NCBI GenBank assembly: GCA_943737045.1
Contig: CALSFV010000208.1
Span: 558,001-622,000 of the forward strand
Source of the DNA: Parapristionchus giblindavisi
Taxonomy: Eukaryota > Nematoda > Chromadorea > Rhabditida > Diplogasteridae
DNA length: 64,000 nucleotides
Direction of reading: 5' to 3'
A program made the position numbers and the translations under genes. Every line of letters starts with the position of its first letter. Within the stretch, counting starts at the first letter, position 1. This document shows positions 55,501-64,000 of this stretch, piece after piece. A model generated the notes under the pieces. The model was not told the origin of the DNA and did not search any database. It was given only the letters and a program-made list of their open reading frames with translations.

Positions 55501-56661
55501 GTACCATAATAGCGTAGACCGAGTGGGTTCGGGTAAACCCATCCAGAGGTCTATACGGTCATTCCCAACCGAGATATGCTCCGTTGCGCTTTTGTCGTTT
55601 CGCTGTCAGAGATCAAAGATCAACTTGTACCATAATAGCGCAGACCGAGTGGGTTCGGATAAACCCATCCAGAGCCCGTACGGTCATCCCCGGCAGAGAT
55701 ATGCCCCGTTGCGCTTTTGTCGTTTGCGGTGAAGGAAGTGCTGTTGCGCATCTGAAGTTGCGCTTCTGTCATGCCCCCCAAAACCATACTGTAACAGTAG
55801 GGTTTTGTAGTAATTAACTACTGTATAGGTTCCAGTAGTGTGTGAATAAGGTAGTGCTCGGGTAGTACAGTTCGTGACATAATGATAAGACACCCCTAAA
55901 TTTTTTGATTCCGGCCGAACGGTGGATGGAAGATCAAAACTTGTATATACCAATTGTATCCCACCTTGGATAACTAAGATAGCCGATGTACATATGAGAC
56001 AATTCAATTTCCCGGTCAACAATATATTATTAGTTTTGTGCAATTTTTTTCCGAAAATATGACATAATTATAAGACCTTATTTTCTCTGATACTGTATAT
56101 ATCGATAAGCTACTGTTGTGATTGGATACTGTATCTCTTGATCATCGCATTTCAGTTCTTCGTTCCATTTCTCTGTTCAACGTGCAAGCGGCGATATGAA
56201 ACCATGGAGGAGTTGGCCGCCCATTGGGAGGACGGCATTCTGGTGAGTTACGATAACTTCAGGCTACAGTAGTTTCCTGTGGATTCATAGGTTACGGTGT
56301 ATTCGTATTGATGTAGACCATAGTACTCTACAGAATGGCAATGCGTGCTACGGTCAATTGGAGTTAGGGAAGATCACGATCAATTGTGAAAGATTCTCAA
56401 AATTTGAAATTGAATACTACTTATCAACTGCCTTCGGTCACAGTGACAGTAGAAGAAATTCGGTAAGCTATTGATCTAATTTAATGTTTTTGAAATCTTG
56501 TGAATGTTGTTACTTCTTCGTGTTTTACTTCACATTTCATTCATTTCGATGAATGTATCATAGATATTGATTGTATTCAGATCGCTTCATCTACTGCAGA
56601 CGACACTCGACCCAGGAACACTCCAAGATCCAAGATCGTTGACGTCGCCAAAAAAATTTAG
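46532..56661 (+). CDS. C2HC/C2H2 zinc-finger protein, 11 exons all phase 0
   Basis: Exons: 46532-46552 (MDAVFPR), 46599-46661, 46737-46841, 46959-47102, 47246-47314, 47581-47673, 52489-52680, 52834-52905, 56156-56242, 56373-56462 and 56581-56661 (TAG): 339 codons. Every exon is a multiple of three. Fingers: [19 protein letters not shown] plus TC across the intron; [19 protein letters not shown] plus C; CDLC...SHREHFT plus [40 protein letters not shown] then IT plus [20 protein letters not shown]. In four fingers the last ligand (Cys or His) is supplied by the next exon with exact H-x3-C or H-x3-H spacing, which independently supports these joins, including the weaker acceptor at 46958. Probable nucleic-acid-binding protein; family not recognised. 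The last exon contains or abuts retrotransposon sequence, and large insertions sit in the introns at 47674-52488 and 52906-56155. Confidence 0.78.
47406..47452. repeat. Short hairpin in a zinc-finger gene intron
   Basis: TTTTTTTGTGATAAGAATG and CATTCTTATCACAAAAAAA pair around a loop of about 8 bases, in the intron between the exons at 47246 and 47581. Confidence 0.75.
48364..48392. repeat. G-run cluster (possible G-quadruplex)
   Basis: GGGGGGGGTGTACGGGGGGG followed by more G, inside the large intron of the zinc-finger gene. Runs this long can form quadruplexes and are prone to length errors. Confidence 0.8.
48545..51244 (-). pseudogene. Endonuclease-reverse transcriptase ORF with two nonsense codons
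   Basis: Three in-frame blocks (51244-50783, 50779-49001 and 48997-48545) add up to about 900 codons. Stop codons TAA lie after LDLILSSD and after ASPVWSP. Domain order is endonuclease, reverse transcriptase, C-terminal domain, as in CR1/L2/Jockey-type elements. The otherwise open frame points to fairly recent inactivation or to sequence errors. Confidence 0.85.
51381..51660. repeat. (GGGAGA)n hexanucleotide array, about 47 units
   Basis: A pure 280-bp array of AGAGGG/GGGAGA. On the minus strand it leads in frame into the endonuclease of the non-LTR element as a Ser-Pro repeat (SPSPSP then STDSTSLSC). Confidence 0.97.
51661..52488. other. Intronic DNA with a 68-bp palindrome
   Basis: AT-rich intron sequence of the zinc-finger gene. 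Apart from the palindrome at 52026-52093 I see nothing in it. Confidence 0.5.
52026..52093. repeat. Near-perfect palindrome
   Basis: TTATGTGGTGTTACATTTTC...ACGTGCGCAC is followed almost at once by GTGCGCACGT...AAATGTAACACCACATAA. The arms are about 33 bp with practically no loop. Confidence 0.92.
53000..53640 (-). repeat. 126-bp minisatellite, left array (about 5 units)
   Basis: Units in the inverted sense to those at 54206-55732. The leftmost four are nearly identical; the rightmost (53520-53640) is strongly diverged. Confidence 0.93.
54206..55732 (+). repeat. 126-bp minisatellite, right array (about 12 units)
   Basis: The period was checked with GAGATATGCC at 54311 and 54437. Units differ by a few bases: GAGATATG or GAGAGATG, ATAGTG or ATAGCG. 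Confidence 0.95.
55868..56045 (+). repeat. Solo end of the 58-kb Tc1-like family
   Basis: TACAGTTCGTGACATAATGA and the following 150 bp match the left end of the element at 58134 with scattered differences. No partner end is nearby. It lies in the intron before the exon at 56156. Confidence 0.75.
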
Positions 56662-56885
56662 ATTTAGATTTCGATGCTTCTTGTCTAATAGAGTTGTTAA
56701 TAAATGGAATACTCTTGAACCATCTATTGTAAATTCTCCAAACCCCATAGTTTTCCGTAATAGTCTCAAAGCTGTGATCTAGATATTTTTTTAGTCGTTC
56801 TTCCTATTTAATCCAATATTTATTATTTACAGAATATCGTTACTTTCTCTTGTTCAAGAATCGATAAATTATTATTATTATTATT
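56620..56885 (+). mobile_element. 3' fragment of a non-LTR retrotransposon with (ATT)n tail
   Basis: The frame ending at 56782 reads [20 protein letters not shown] then NKWNTLEPSIVNSPNPIVF, the usual C-terminus of CR1/Jockey-type polymerases (SNRVVNxWNxLP). It is followed about 90 bp later by an (ATT)n tail (56867-56885), typical of a 5'-truncated insertion. The left edge is approximate. Confidence 0.75.
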
Positions 56886-58133
56886 AAATACGTCCGCGCA
56901 CGAATCGATCATTGATGTAGTGACGATCACATCATCTGACGGAGTTAGAAAAAATCGTTATTATTGGACCCAATGAAGAGATTACGGAACGTCTTCGGTT
57001 TCTGGCCAGTTATTTTATAGGGAAATGGGGTGATATGGAAATGAAATTGCATTAGAATGATAGAGTATGCAAAAAGAGGAGAACTCTCATTTTCCTATTC
57101 TATCGGTGGCCAGAACCCAAAGTGTCGCCCATATAGTTGCAACACAGTGCGCTGTCTATAGTATAATTTTGTATTACTTCGTACCGCCAGTTGCTAGAAG
57201 CATAGAAAAAAATAGCGGTGGATTACTGTTGTGGAGTTTAAGAGGTTACCGTAGTCATGGTGGCTCTATCAAATGAGCGCTCACTCATGCTTGTCAACTA
57301 CCGTATTCTGATCAATGATGTTGATAATAGGATCAAGAGGATCTCGAGCGTTTCCGCCGAAACACCATAGGACACCACACACAAGTGATAGAGAACCTGC
57401 GAGAAGGGGTTCTCAAGGGTGCTGATGACGATGGGCATGTACATTTTTCACCTGGAGTCACCGTTGAGGCCAGACGGCGTCGCGTTGAAATCGCGTTTTT
57501 GGTCATTTCTTGTCGCACGATCGAGTGAGTACCGTAATCTACAGTAAGATGGGGTTATGTTATCAGGTCTACAGTACGATATTGCTATGAATTAATGCTG
57601 GTTACAGTAGGGAGTAGAAACCCCATCATTGAAAGAGAGTGCAAAACGATTATAGTTCTCACTGCAGTATTATGGAGACGCTGAATTACAAGGGTTACAG
57701 TGGCGTAATGTAATCAATAGTGGGTGTACGGTAGCATAATATTATCAGTAAGGGGTTACGGTAGCTTAATCTAATGTAATCAATAATATTTCAGGAATCA
57801 TCTTTGCTGTGCTCTTCATTATCTTCAACATCGTCCATTGGTTACCACCTCAATAACAAAGAACACTGAACTTATATTATTGATTGAAAAGTATGATCTA
57901 CCGTACTCTATCGATTATCGATTAGTTCCTTGAACTACTTCTGTGCGATTGCTTGCAAGCATGCTTGACCCCTACCATGGTAAATCATGGGTCGACTGAA
58001 AAAACTCTGACAGAGAATAATTAAACAATTTGCAAATGCAGAGAATGACAGCAAACCTTATGATCATTTAAATTGAAAAGAGTTAATCTTTCAGAAATTG
58101 ATTAGAATAATGATTCATTTGTTCAGTAAAGTA
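56886..58133. other. No gene seen; TACGGTA-rich
   Basis: Besides the MITE fragment at 57395-57520, this stretch holds many TACGGTA/TACAGTA motifs (57230-57310, 57530-57780). No exon is supported. Confidence 0.45.
57395..57520 (+). repeat. Fragment of the 34-kb palindromic MITE family
   Basis: GGGGTTCTCAAGGGTGCTGA then GTTGAGGCCAGACGGCGTCG matches 34008-34110. Only one arm segment is present. Confidence 0.75.
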
Positions 58134-59713
58134 CAGTGCGCGACATAATGATAGGACACCCCTAAAATTTTGTGATTCAGGCCGAATGGTGAATGGAAAT
58201 CAAAAGATGTATATACCATTTGTATCCCCTCCTTGGATAACTAAGGTAGCCCACGTATAAGAATATTCAATTTCCGAGTCAACGAGAAAATAAGAATATT
58301 TCGAAATTTGACCGTGACATAATGATAGGACACCCTGATTTTTTCGATGAATTATTATTTTTTGCAAACTTCTGCATAAGAGCAACGGATCAACAACAGG
58401 TTAGTAATCAATCTTATGGCCTTTCCTCAAGAATGGACCGAAGATGCGATAGGGCATCCTCCCATAGAGGACGGAAATCACTTCATGCTCGATGTCACCC
58501 CCACTCCTTTTTGATGGCAGCCTTCAACTCGGCAACGGATGCATACTGTTTGGTGTTCTTGTGCACACGACTAACCAGGATGCCCCATATGTTCTACATG
58601 TGGTTTGCACCGGGGTTGCCCGTAGGGCATGGAAGAACTGTGATTTTCTTGACTGCGAACAATGGTTATGAGGGGTTATGGTAAGGATGGAGGCGCTCTC
58701 TTTCTCGGAGATCGGGTGACCGGCACGGCTCTTCATCATGAACGGAACGAGGGTAGTCTGGTGCATCACCTGATACTCCGCATAGTCCATCCTATTGGAG
58801 CTGAAGGAGATGGGCGGCATGTCGAATTTTACGAACGCGACTCATGATGGTAGATGTTATTTTTTTCAAAAAAAATTTAAAATATCGGTTTCTGATTATA
58901 TTCACCGATGAGACGAAGTTGAACCCCAATAGTCCGGACAGCTATAACTGCTTTTGACGTGAGTTCCTCAAGGAACCGCGTAATTTCAACTAGAGGAAGT
59001 TCAGTCATTTTCAGGGTCGCGTTCTTAAAATTCGATATGCCGCCCATCTCCTTCCGCTCCAGCAGGAAGGACCATGTGGAGTATCAGGTGATGCACCAGA
59101 CTACCCTCGTTCCGTTCACGAGGAAAAACCGTCCCCGTCACCCGATCTCCCAGAAATACCGCGCCTAAATCCCTGGCAACACCCCTCAAAAGCATTGTTC
59201 GCAGTCAAAAATATCCCTGTTCTTCCAAGCCGATGGTTTCCCCCAACTTAAACCATATCTGGCGCATTGTGGTTCGTCGTGTGTAAAAGAACAACAAACA
59301 TTATGCATCGGCTGCTGAGTTGAAGGCTGGCATAAATAACGGAGTGGGACGACATCGAGACAAAAGTGATTTCTGCCCTCTATGGAAGCCTGCCCAATCA
59401 CAACTTTGGCCTAATCTGAAGGATGGGCCATAACATCAATTACCAATCTGTTGTTGATCCGTTGCTGTTATGCAGAAGTTTGCAAAAAATAATAATTCAT
59501 CGAAAAAATCAGGGTGTCCTATCATTATGCCACGATCAAATTTCGAAATATTCTTATTTTCTCGTTGACTGGGGAATTGAATATTCTCATACGTGGGCTA
59601 CCTTAGTTATCCAAGGAGAGGATACAAATGGTATATACATCTTTTGATTTCCATTCACCATTCGGCCGGAATCACAAAATTTTAGGGGTGTCCTATCATT
59701 ATGTCGCGCACTG
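58134..59713. mobile_element. Fold-back Tc1-like transposon, second family, inactive
   Basis: A 1580-bp element with ends CAGTGCGCGACATAATGATA and complement, flanked by TA (58132-58133 and 59714-59715). Arms continue well past the ends: GTGTCCTATCATTATG recurs internally, and the transposase-derived peptide MPPISF...EYQVMHQTTLVPF is encoded both on the minus strand (58820-58735) and on the plus strand (59038-59125), so each arm is roughly 700 bp or more. FTDETKL near 58905 resembles the first catalytic motif of Tc1-type transposases. Many stops and frameshifts. Confidence 0.85.
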
Positions 59714-59715
59714 TA

Positions 59716-60605
59716 GTACATATTGTTCACAATGAAATTTTTCATCGTGACCCTGTTTTTTTTATCTTGACGAGAGGAAAAAAGTGGGTTTTGATTTGAA
59801 TGTAATGTATTTACAACTACATAGTAAAACATATTTATCTACAGTTTAAGAGAGATGGCCGTTAAGACTCGACCACCCCCCGGACACGTGCGCTAGCAAT
59901 GAGAACTGGGAGTCCATACTTGGGTGTTAGGAGTGTCCCCGGCCCTTATTACACAAAACGGCTGAAATTTCCTGTTTGTGCCCTCAGGCTATTAGAAAAA
60001 ATAATTTTAAAAAAAAAAACTTTAAAAAATCATAATTTCTCAAATTTTTGAGATGAAGTCTAAATACCATCTGCGATGCGTCTAGGGTACACAGTGCTTG
60101 CTAATTCACTATTAGCATCGAATGTGCGTTGATTCCTAAACCACTTTTTTTACTCAAAATTTTGGTTTTTTCGGACAAATCATACTTGTTTTAGTGAGTG
60201 CCCAAAATTTCCGACCAGGTATTGTAGCCTAAGCAATTCTGCATTGATTTAACTTAAAACTGGGTTCTTCCCGATCGACCATTTTGTCGAATTTTTTGCT
60301 CGAACTTCCGTCATCGATGGTTTTCCCGAACAAATTCTGTATTTTCCAAACGATTGGTGCGGAATTGTGGTCTGCTCAAAGTTTAGAGGTGAGTCGAGTA
60401 AAATGACACAAGTAGCCCATCACTTTGATCAACTTAAAAATTTGGATTTTCATGACCCGGGGTCATGGTCTGAAAATTTCAAAATTTCTCAAGTTTGAAA
60501 TGTTTTCATTTATGTGGCTTATTGTAAAGTACTAATGATGTGAATAATATTCATCCAATGCTCAATGGCTGATCTCTCTTTTCATCCATTTTTTCGAAAA
60601 TTTTC
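59716..60605. other. No gene seen
   Basis: AT-rich intergenic DNA with A and T runs. No exon or repeat could be supported. Confidence 0.5.
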
Positions 60606-61031
60606 ATTATGAATGTGTGCGAAAAATCAGAGTTGTGTTTGAATCAGTTTCCAACTTGCTTTCTGTAACATTCTGTCATAGTACTATGCAATGTACATAA
60701 TCAATATGAAATCGTTCATTTTCGAAAATTCAAAAAATTCAATTTGAGTGCCTACTTTCATGACAAATTTCTATAATATTCCATTTTTTCGACTCGAATG
60801 CTGCGACAATGAGCAAATGACAATGACAATGTGAAGTTTCATGATGAGTAAACGTAGTAGAACTGGAATCCCGGCATTCGGCTCACTTTTCAAAAATCGA
60901 TTTCCATGACCACGGGGTCATTGCAAAAAAATATGAATTTTCGAAAATCAACGATTTTCATATTGATTGTATACATTGCAGAGCACTTAGATAAGATGTT
61001 ACAGAAAGCAAACTGATTCAAACACAATTCT
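60606..61031. repeat. Inverted repeat, about 110-bp arms
   Basis: Left arm GTGTTTGAATCAGTTTCC...AATCAATATGAAATCGTTCA and right arm AACGATTTTCATATTGATTG...AAACTGATTCAAACACA-like sequence pair imperfectly around a 190-bp spacer. Probably an old MITE. Confidence 0.65.
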
Positions 61032-61039
61032 GTGGCCCA

Positions 61040-61215
61040 TGCAATCTATCAAAAGTTCGCGAAAAAGTTCGAAAGAAAGTTGCGAACTTTGTTGCGAACT
61101 TTTTCTCTAATTCTCTCAAAATCCCATGCTCTCTAACATCGAAGAAAAGTTCGGCAAAAAGATGCGAACAAAGATGCGAACAAAGTTCGCAACTTTTTGT
61201 CGAAGTGTTAGAGAA
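61040..61215. repeat. AAAGTTCGC/GCGAACTTT cluster
   Basis: Repeated AAAAAGTTCG and GCGAACTTT words in both orientations (61053-61110 and 61147-61200), with a further GAAAAGTTCGAACAAAAGAT at 61420. A locally dense inverted motif of unknown role. Confidence 0.6.
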
Positions 61216-61862
61216 ACGGAGAAATAGTGTGCAATTTGAAGAGTGCAAAAAAAGTAAACGGGCGTTTACTTTTTCTTGAAAAGTGAAATAGACAGTTAGA
61301 TATTGAGAACGTGTAAGGGTTAATTCGTAGTGAGTAGTCGATCACTTTACGCCAAATAAATTTCCCATTTTCTAATGAATCACTTGTGTACAATTTAATT
61401 AATATGTGTGCGCGCTCACGAAAAGTTCGAACAAAAGATCGAACTAAAGTCCGGAGTTTGGGCCGGCAAATAGTCGCGTGTGGTGCGCCAATTTCTTACG
61501 AGTTCGAATATGACTCCACTTCGCTTCGTTTCTTGCCTTCTTCAATTTTCGATGAATCCTTAGTTATATAAGCTTGTTATAACTACTGTGATTGTTATTG
61601 TACTTAATTCGTGTAAATGAATGCCTCGAGGCTTTTGTTCGATCATGCCTAGTGAACGTTTTCTTAGCATTGTCTGTATTGTATCTTTCAAAGATCATAG
61701 ACACCCCACCCGCTCTTGTTCTCGCGCCTCTTGTTCATGTTCACACTCTCCTCTCTTCGATTTGCATATATTTCCAAACACGCTGACTACGAACAACATT
61801 GTGTTAATTGTTTTACTGTTTTGCTTCGACGTTTCTTGATGTGCTAATGTTTTATGATCTTG

Positions 61863-62810
61863 TGTAGAGTCGAAAACGCGCAAAGCCGACGCGGTGGATG
61901 GCGCGGCAGCTGCCAAGCCCAGTGGGCTGAACAGCTCTACGAGTGCACGCAATTGTCCGAGGCTCAAGTGAAAACCCTCTGCGAGAAGGTTAGTATATTC
62001 ATATTTAAACCATTTTCATTTTAAAGTTCTTGATAATATAATGGTTATAACAGCAACATTGATTATATGAAAGCAAAGTAATCGTTTATATTTGAAGGAT
62101 AAAGAGGTACTGGAGAAGGAGTCAAATGTGCAAGAAGTACGTTGCCCCGTGACCGTCTGCGGTGATGTTCACGGACAATTCCACGATCTCATGGAGATAT
62201 TCGAGGTGATCTATGCTTTATTTTTTCGCTGCCGTTTCTCAAAAACCTATTTACGTTTGCTAAATTGTGCATCCACTTTGGTGATTCATAACGCATTGTT
62301 GTCTCGATTTGTTTATCGTTCCTTTCACAATAATCAACACATTTCAGATGGGAGGTAAAAGTACGAACTACCTCTTCATGAGTGACTACGTAGATAGAGG
62401 ATACTACTCTGTAGAAACTGTATCACTACTAGTTTGCTTGAAGGTATCGATTTTGAACACGAGCTAATTACTCAATTCTTTATTATGCAATTAAACAATC
62501 GTTTATAGGTCCGCTACAAGGACAGAGTCACCATCCTCCCTGGTAACCACGAATCTAGGCAAATTACTCAGGTATTGATTATTTTCATTGACTTTCTATC
62601 GATTTATGCAAATGCCGATTATGCAATCGACTGTACTTTTCATATTGGCGTTCAGGTATACGGTTTCTATGACGAATATCTGCGAAAGTACTGATTTGTT
62701 CGACTGCTTCCCTCTGACAGCACTGGTCGACGGATAGATCTTCTGTCTGCACGGAGGTCTTTCACCCAGTATAGACACGCTGGGTGAGAGAGCTCGATCG
62801 TATTCAGGAG
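61863..62810 (+). pseudogene. Decayed copy of PP2A catalytic subunit (let-92/PPP2C-like)
   Basis: Five exons keep their introns: 61863-61988 (WAEQLYECTQLSEAQVKTLC), 62098-62205 ([20 protein letters not shown] then FHDLMEIFE), 62348-62443 ([20 protein letters not shown]), 62509-62571 ([20 protein letters not shown]) and 62656-62810. PP2A dephosphorylates Ser/Thr and uses GDxHG, GDYVDRG and RGNHE. Here the metal-binding Asp/His of GDVHG and the Asp of DYVDRG remain, but the second motif starts Ser instead of Gly, and the Arg of RGNHE, a phosphate-contacting residue, is Pro. In exon 5 about ten codons after LRKY are missing with a frameshift and stop (62692-62694), a second stop replaces the Gln after LVDG, and a further one-base shift precedes VRELDRIQE. 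Later exons were not found convincingly, although scraps near 63285 and 63530 might be remnants. Retained introns mean DNA duplication, not retroposition. Confidence 0.88.
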
Positions 62811-64000
62811 GTTTGTGTATCGTTTACTTTGAGAGCTTTCATGGCGTTTTATAAGATAACGGCGCTCACAGAAACGGCGAGCTATGTCTTATCGACCTTT
62901 CAAGGAATTATTAGTCATTTGAATTAGTATTATCTAGTCATTTCATGGATAACTTCGCGTTCGAAACGTTTTAATGCAGATTTGGTATTGACTAAAGATT
63001 GGATTACGGTAGTACAGTCGTCTAGTACAGTGGTTACGGTAGTGGTCTGTAGTGTGGAATGTGATTAGGTTGCGGTAAAATGTCATAGAGAGAATATATT
63101 GCATACGTCATTAGTCCTTGTATTGACTAGATAAAAATATACCACGTACGGTAGCTGATACTGTTTTATCGTGGACTAGGAGCTAAACAATTGTTTATGA
63201 ATTTTTGTTGTCACAGCGGTAATTGGGATACCATTGCTTGGATATAGTTAAATCAATATTCTCATTGCAGACCAAAAGAGCATGTTCGACTCGCGGTTCC
63301 ATGGATGGTGTGCAGAAGATGAAACTATTCATGTGAGGTACGGTATACGAAATTGTTGTTTGAATAGGATCAATTTATTGATTAGTAGTAAGTGGTATTT
63401 CTTGCCTTGTAGTATCTTACGTAGTAGTAAGAACAAAAATTCGGCTCAAAGAATGATCGTTATGTTCCATTCACATTTACAATTTTTGATTTTGACTTTT
63501 GATCTTTGGTCTTTACAGTTGAGTGTACGTCAACGTTGCTCTACGATGTGCTGGTGGTCAATGTGATGTAGGTGGTCATCGTGCGTCTACCGTATCCCTC
63601 ATTACATTCACATCCTCACTAGTACCTTACAATTTTATTCTTGATTTTCACAAATTGTTTTATAGATGTTGTATTATTGCGTTTTATCCGTCACGTGCTT
63701 TTTTCATTGCGAATATTTTTTTATATCAATTTATGAAAGAAAAGCATTTAAATTACATTTTAAATTGATTTATAAATATCTTGTATAAATATATCTGTCT
63801 ATGTTGTTCTTGTTCAGACATGTGAAAATAATAATGAAAATAGTATATAAATTTATGAAATAGCAAAATTAGATTACCTGTAACATCTGTCAAATTGCAA
63901 TAATACGTTCAACCGGCGATTTATGTGGTGCGAAAAAATTTGACACATCGCACTTAATCTGACACTATGGACCGGGTTACGGTAGTTTGCGATAGGCCAT
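62811..64000. other. No gene seen; degraded 3' flank
   Basis: TACGGTAG motifs at 63000-63050, 63150 and 63980. A scrap at 63527-63560 (RCAGGQCD) is faintly like the YRCGNQ region of PP2A but is not enough to call an exon. Confidence 0.4.

Larger units (their letters stand above)
52930..55778. mobile_element. Foldback-like element built of inverted 126-bp minisatellite arrays
   Basis: Ends GGGGGCATGACAGAAGCGCA (left) and the complement at 55759-55778, flanked by the 8-bp direct repeat CAAAACCA at 52922-52929 and 55779-55786. Inside, a left array of about 5 units (53000-53640) and a right array of about 12 units (54206-55732) carry the same 126-bp unit in opposite orientation, around a 560-bp centre related in part to the palindromic MITE at 34 kb. 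Each unit contains GCGCAAC and GATCAAAGATCAACTT. Because 126 is a multiple of three, long frames (508 codons on plus, 243 on minus) stay open but are simple repeats. The layout matches Drosophila Foldback/Galileo-type elements, whose long inverted ends are internally tandem-repeated. No transposase is present. The insertion is 24 bp beyond the donor of the zinc-finger exon ending at 52905. Confidence 0.88.

Noticed and set aside
54206..55732. A 508-residue open frame on the plus strand
   Set aside because: It is the 126-bp minisatellite read through; 126 is divisible by three, so the frame stays open without selection. The units differ at synonymous and non-synonymous sites alike.
63282..63768. 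Downstream PP2A exons
   Set aside because: Only scattered similarity (a VP-x-M-x-C pattern near 63291, RCAGGQ near 63540), too short and degenerate to call.

Overview
This window is animal nuclear DNA, most likely from a rhabditid nematode. The reasons are short phase-matched introns (31 bp upward) with GT...(T)TTCAG borders, single C2H2/C2HC fingers cut by introns, dispersed TACGGTAG and GATCAAAGATC motifs, a TTAGGC/TTAAGGC tract resembling nematode telomere repeats, and Tc1, mariner and BEL/Pao elements. The species cannot be fixed from the sequence; a diplogastrid (Pristionchus-like) worm is a guess. No operon, CRISPR or prokaryotic feature is present. All gene models were made by hand from splice signals and reading-phase agreement.

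Layout. 1-5.1 kb (minus): the 5' part of an Unkempt-family CCCH zinc-finger gene, running off the left edge. 6.6-12.0 kb (minus): exons of one or two charged, unrecognised proteins in purine/pyrimidine-rich DNA. 12.9-14.2 kb: a dead mariner. 15.2-15.5 kb (minus): an isolated terminal exon. 16.1-23.3 kb (minus): a lysine-rich protein with a predicted membrane segment, one intron of which carries a complete gag-only LTR retrotransposon (19.6-23.2 kb). 25.7-27.1 kb (plus): exons of an unrecognised protein. 28.2-35.7 kb (minus): a 12-exon, about 550-residue unrecognised protein with a nuclear-localisation-like stretch; its 4.5 kb first intron holds a palindromic Harbinger-like element with tRNA-like arms, a fold-back Tc1 derivative and another palindromic element. 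36-41 kb: no genes seen, one Tourist/Harbinger-like MITE and low-complexity DNA. 42.1-45.5 kb: a BEL/Pao-like LTR element with gag and protease but no reverse transcriptase. 46.5-56.7 kb (plus): a zinc-finger gene of 11 exons, all in phase 0; its introns hold an antisense non-LTR retrotransposon and a 2.85 kb Foldback-like element built of inverted 126-bp minisatellite arrays. 58.1-59.7 kb: a second fold-back Tc1-like element. 61.9-62.8 kb (plus): a decayed intron-bearing copy of the PP2A catalytic subunit.

The genes do not form a pathway. The strongest theme is mobile DNA sitting in introns of otherwise open genes, with repeated formation of inverted-repeat (fold-back) architectures: two Tc1-like elements, three palindromic MITEs, the minisatellite fold-back element, a perfect 36-bp hairpin inside the BEL gag, and several hairpins under 120 bp.
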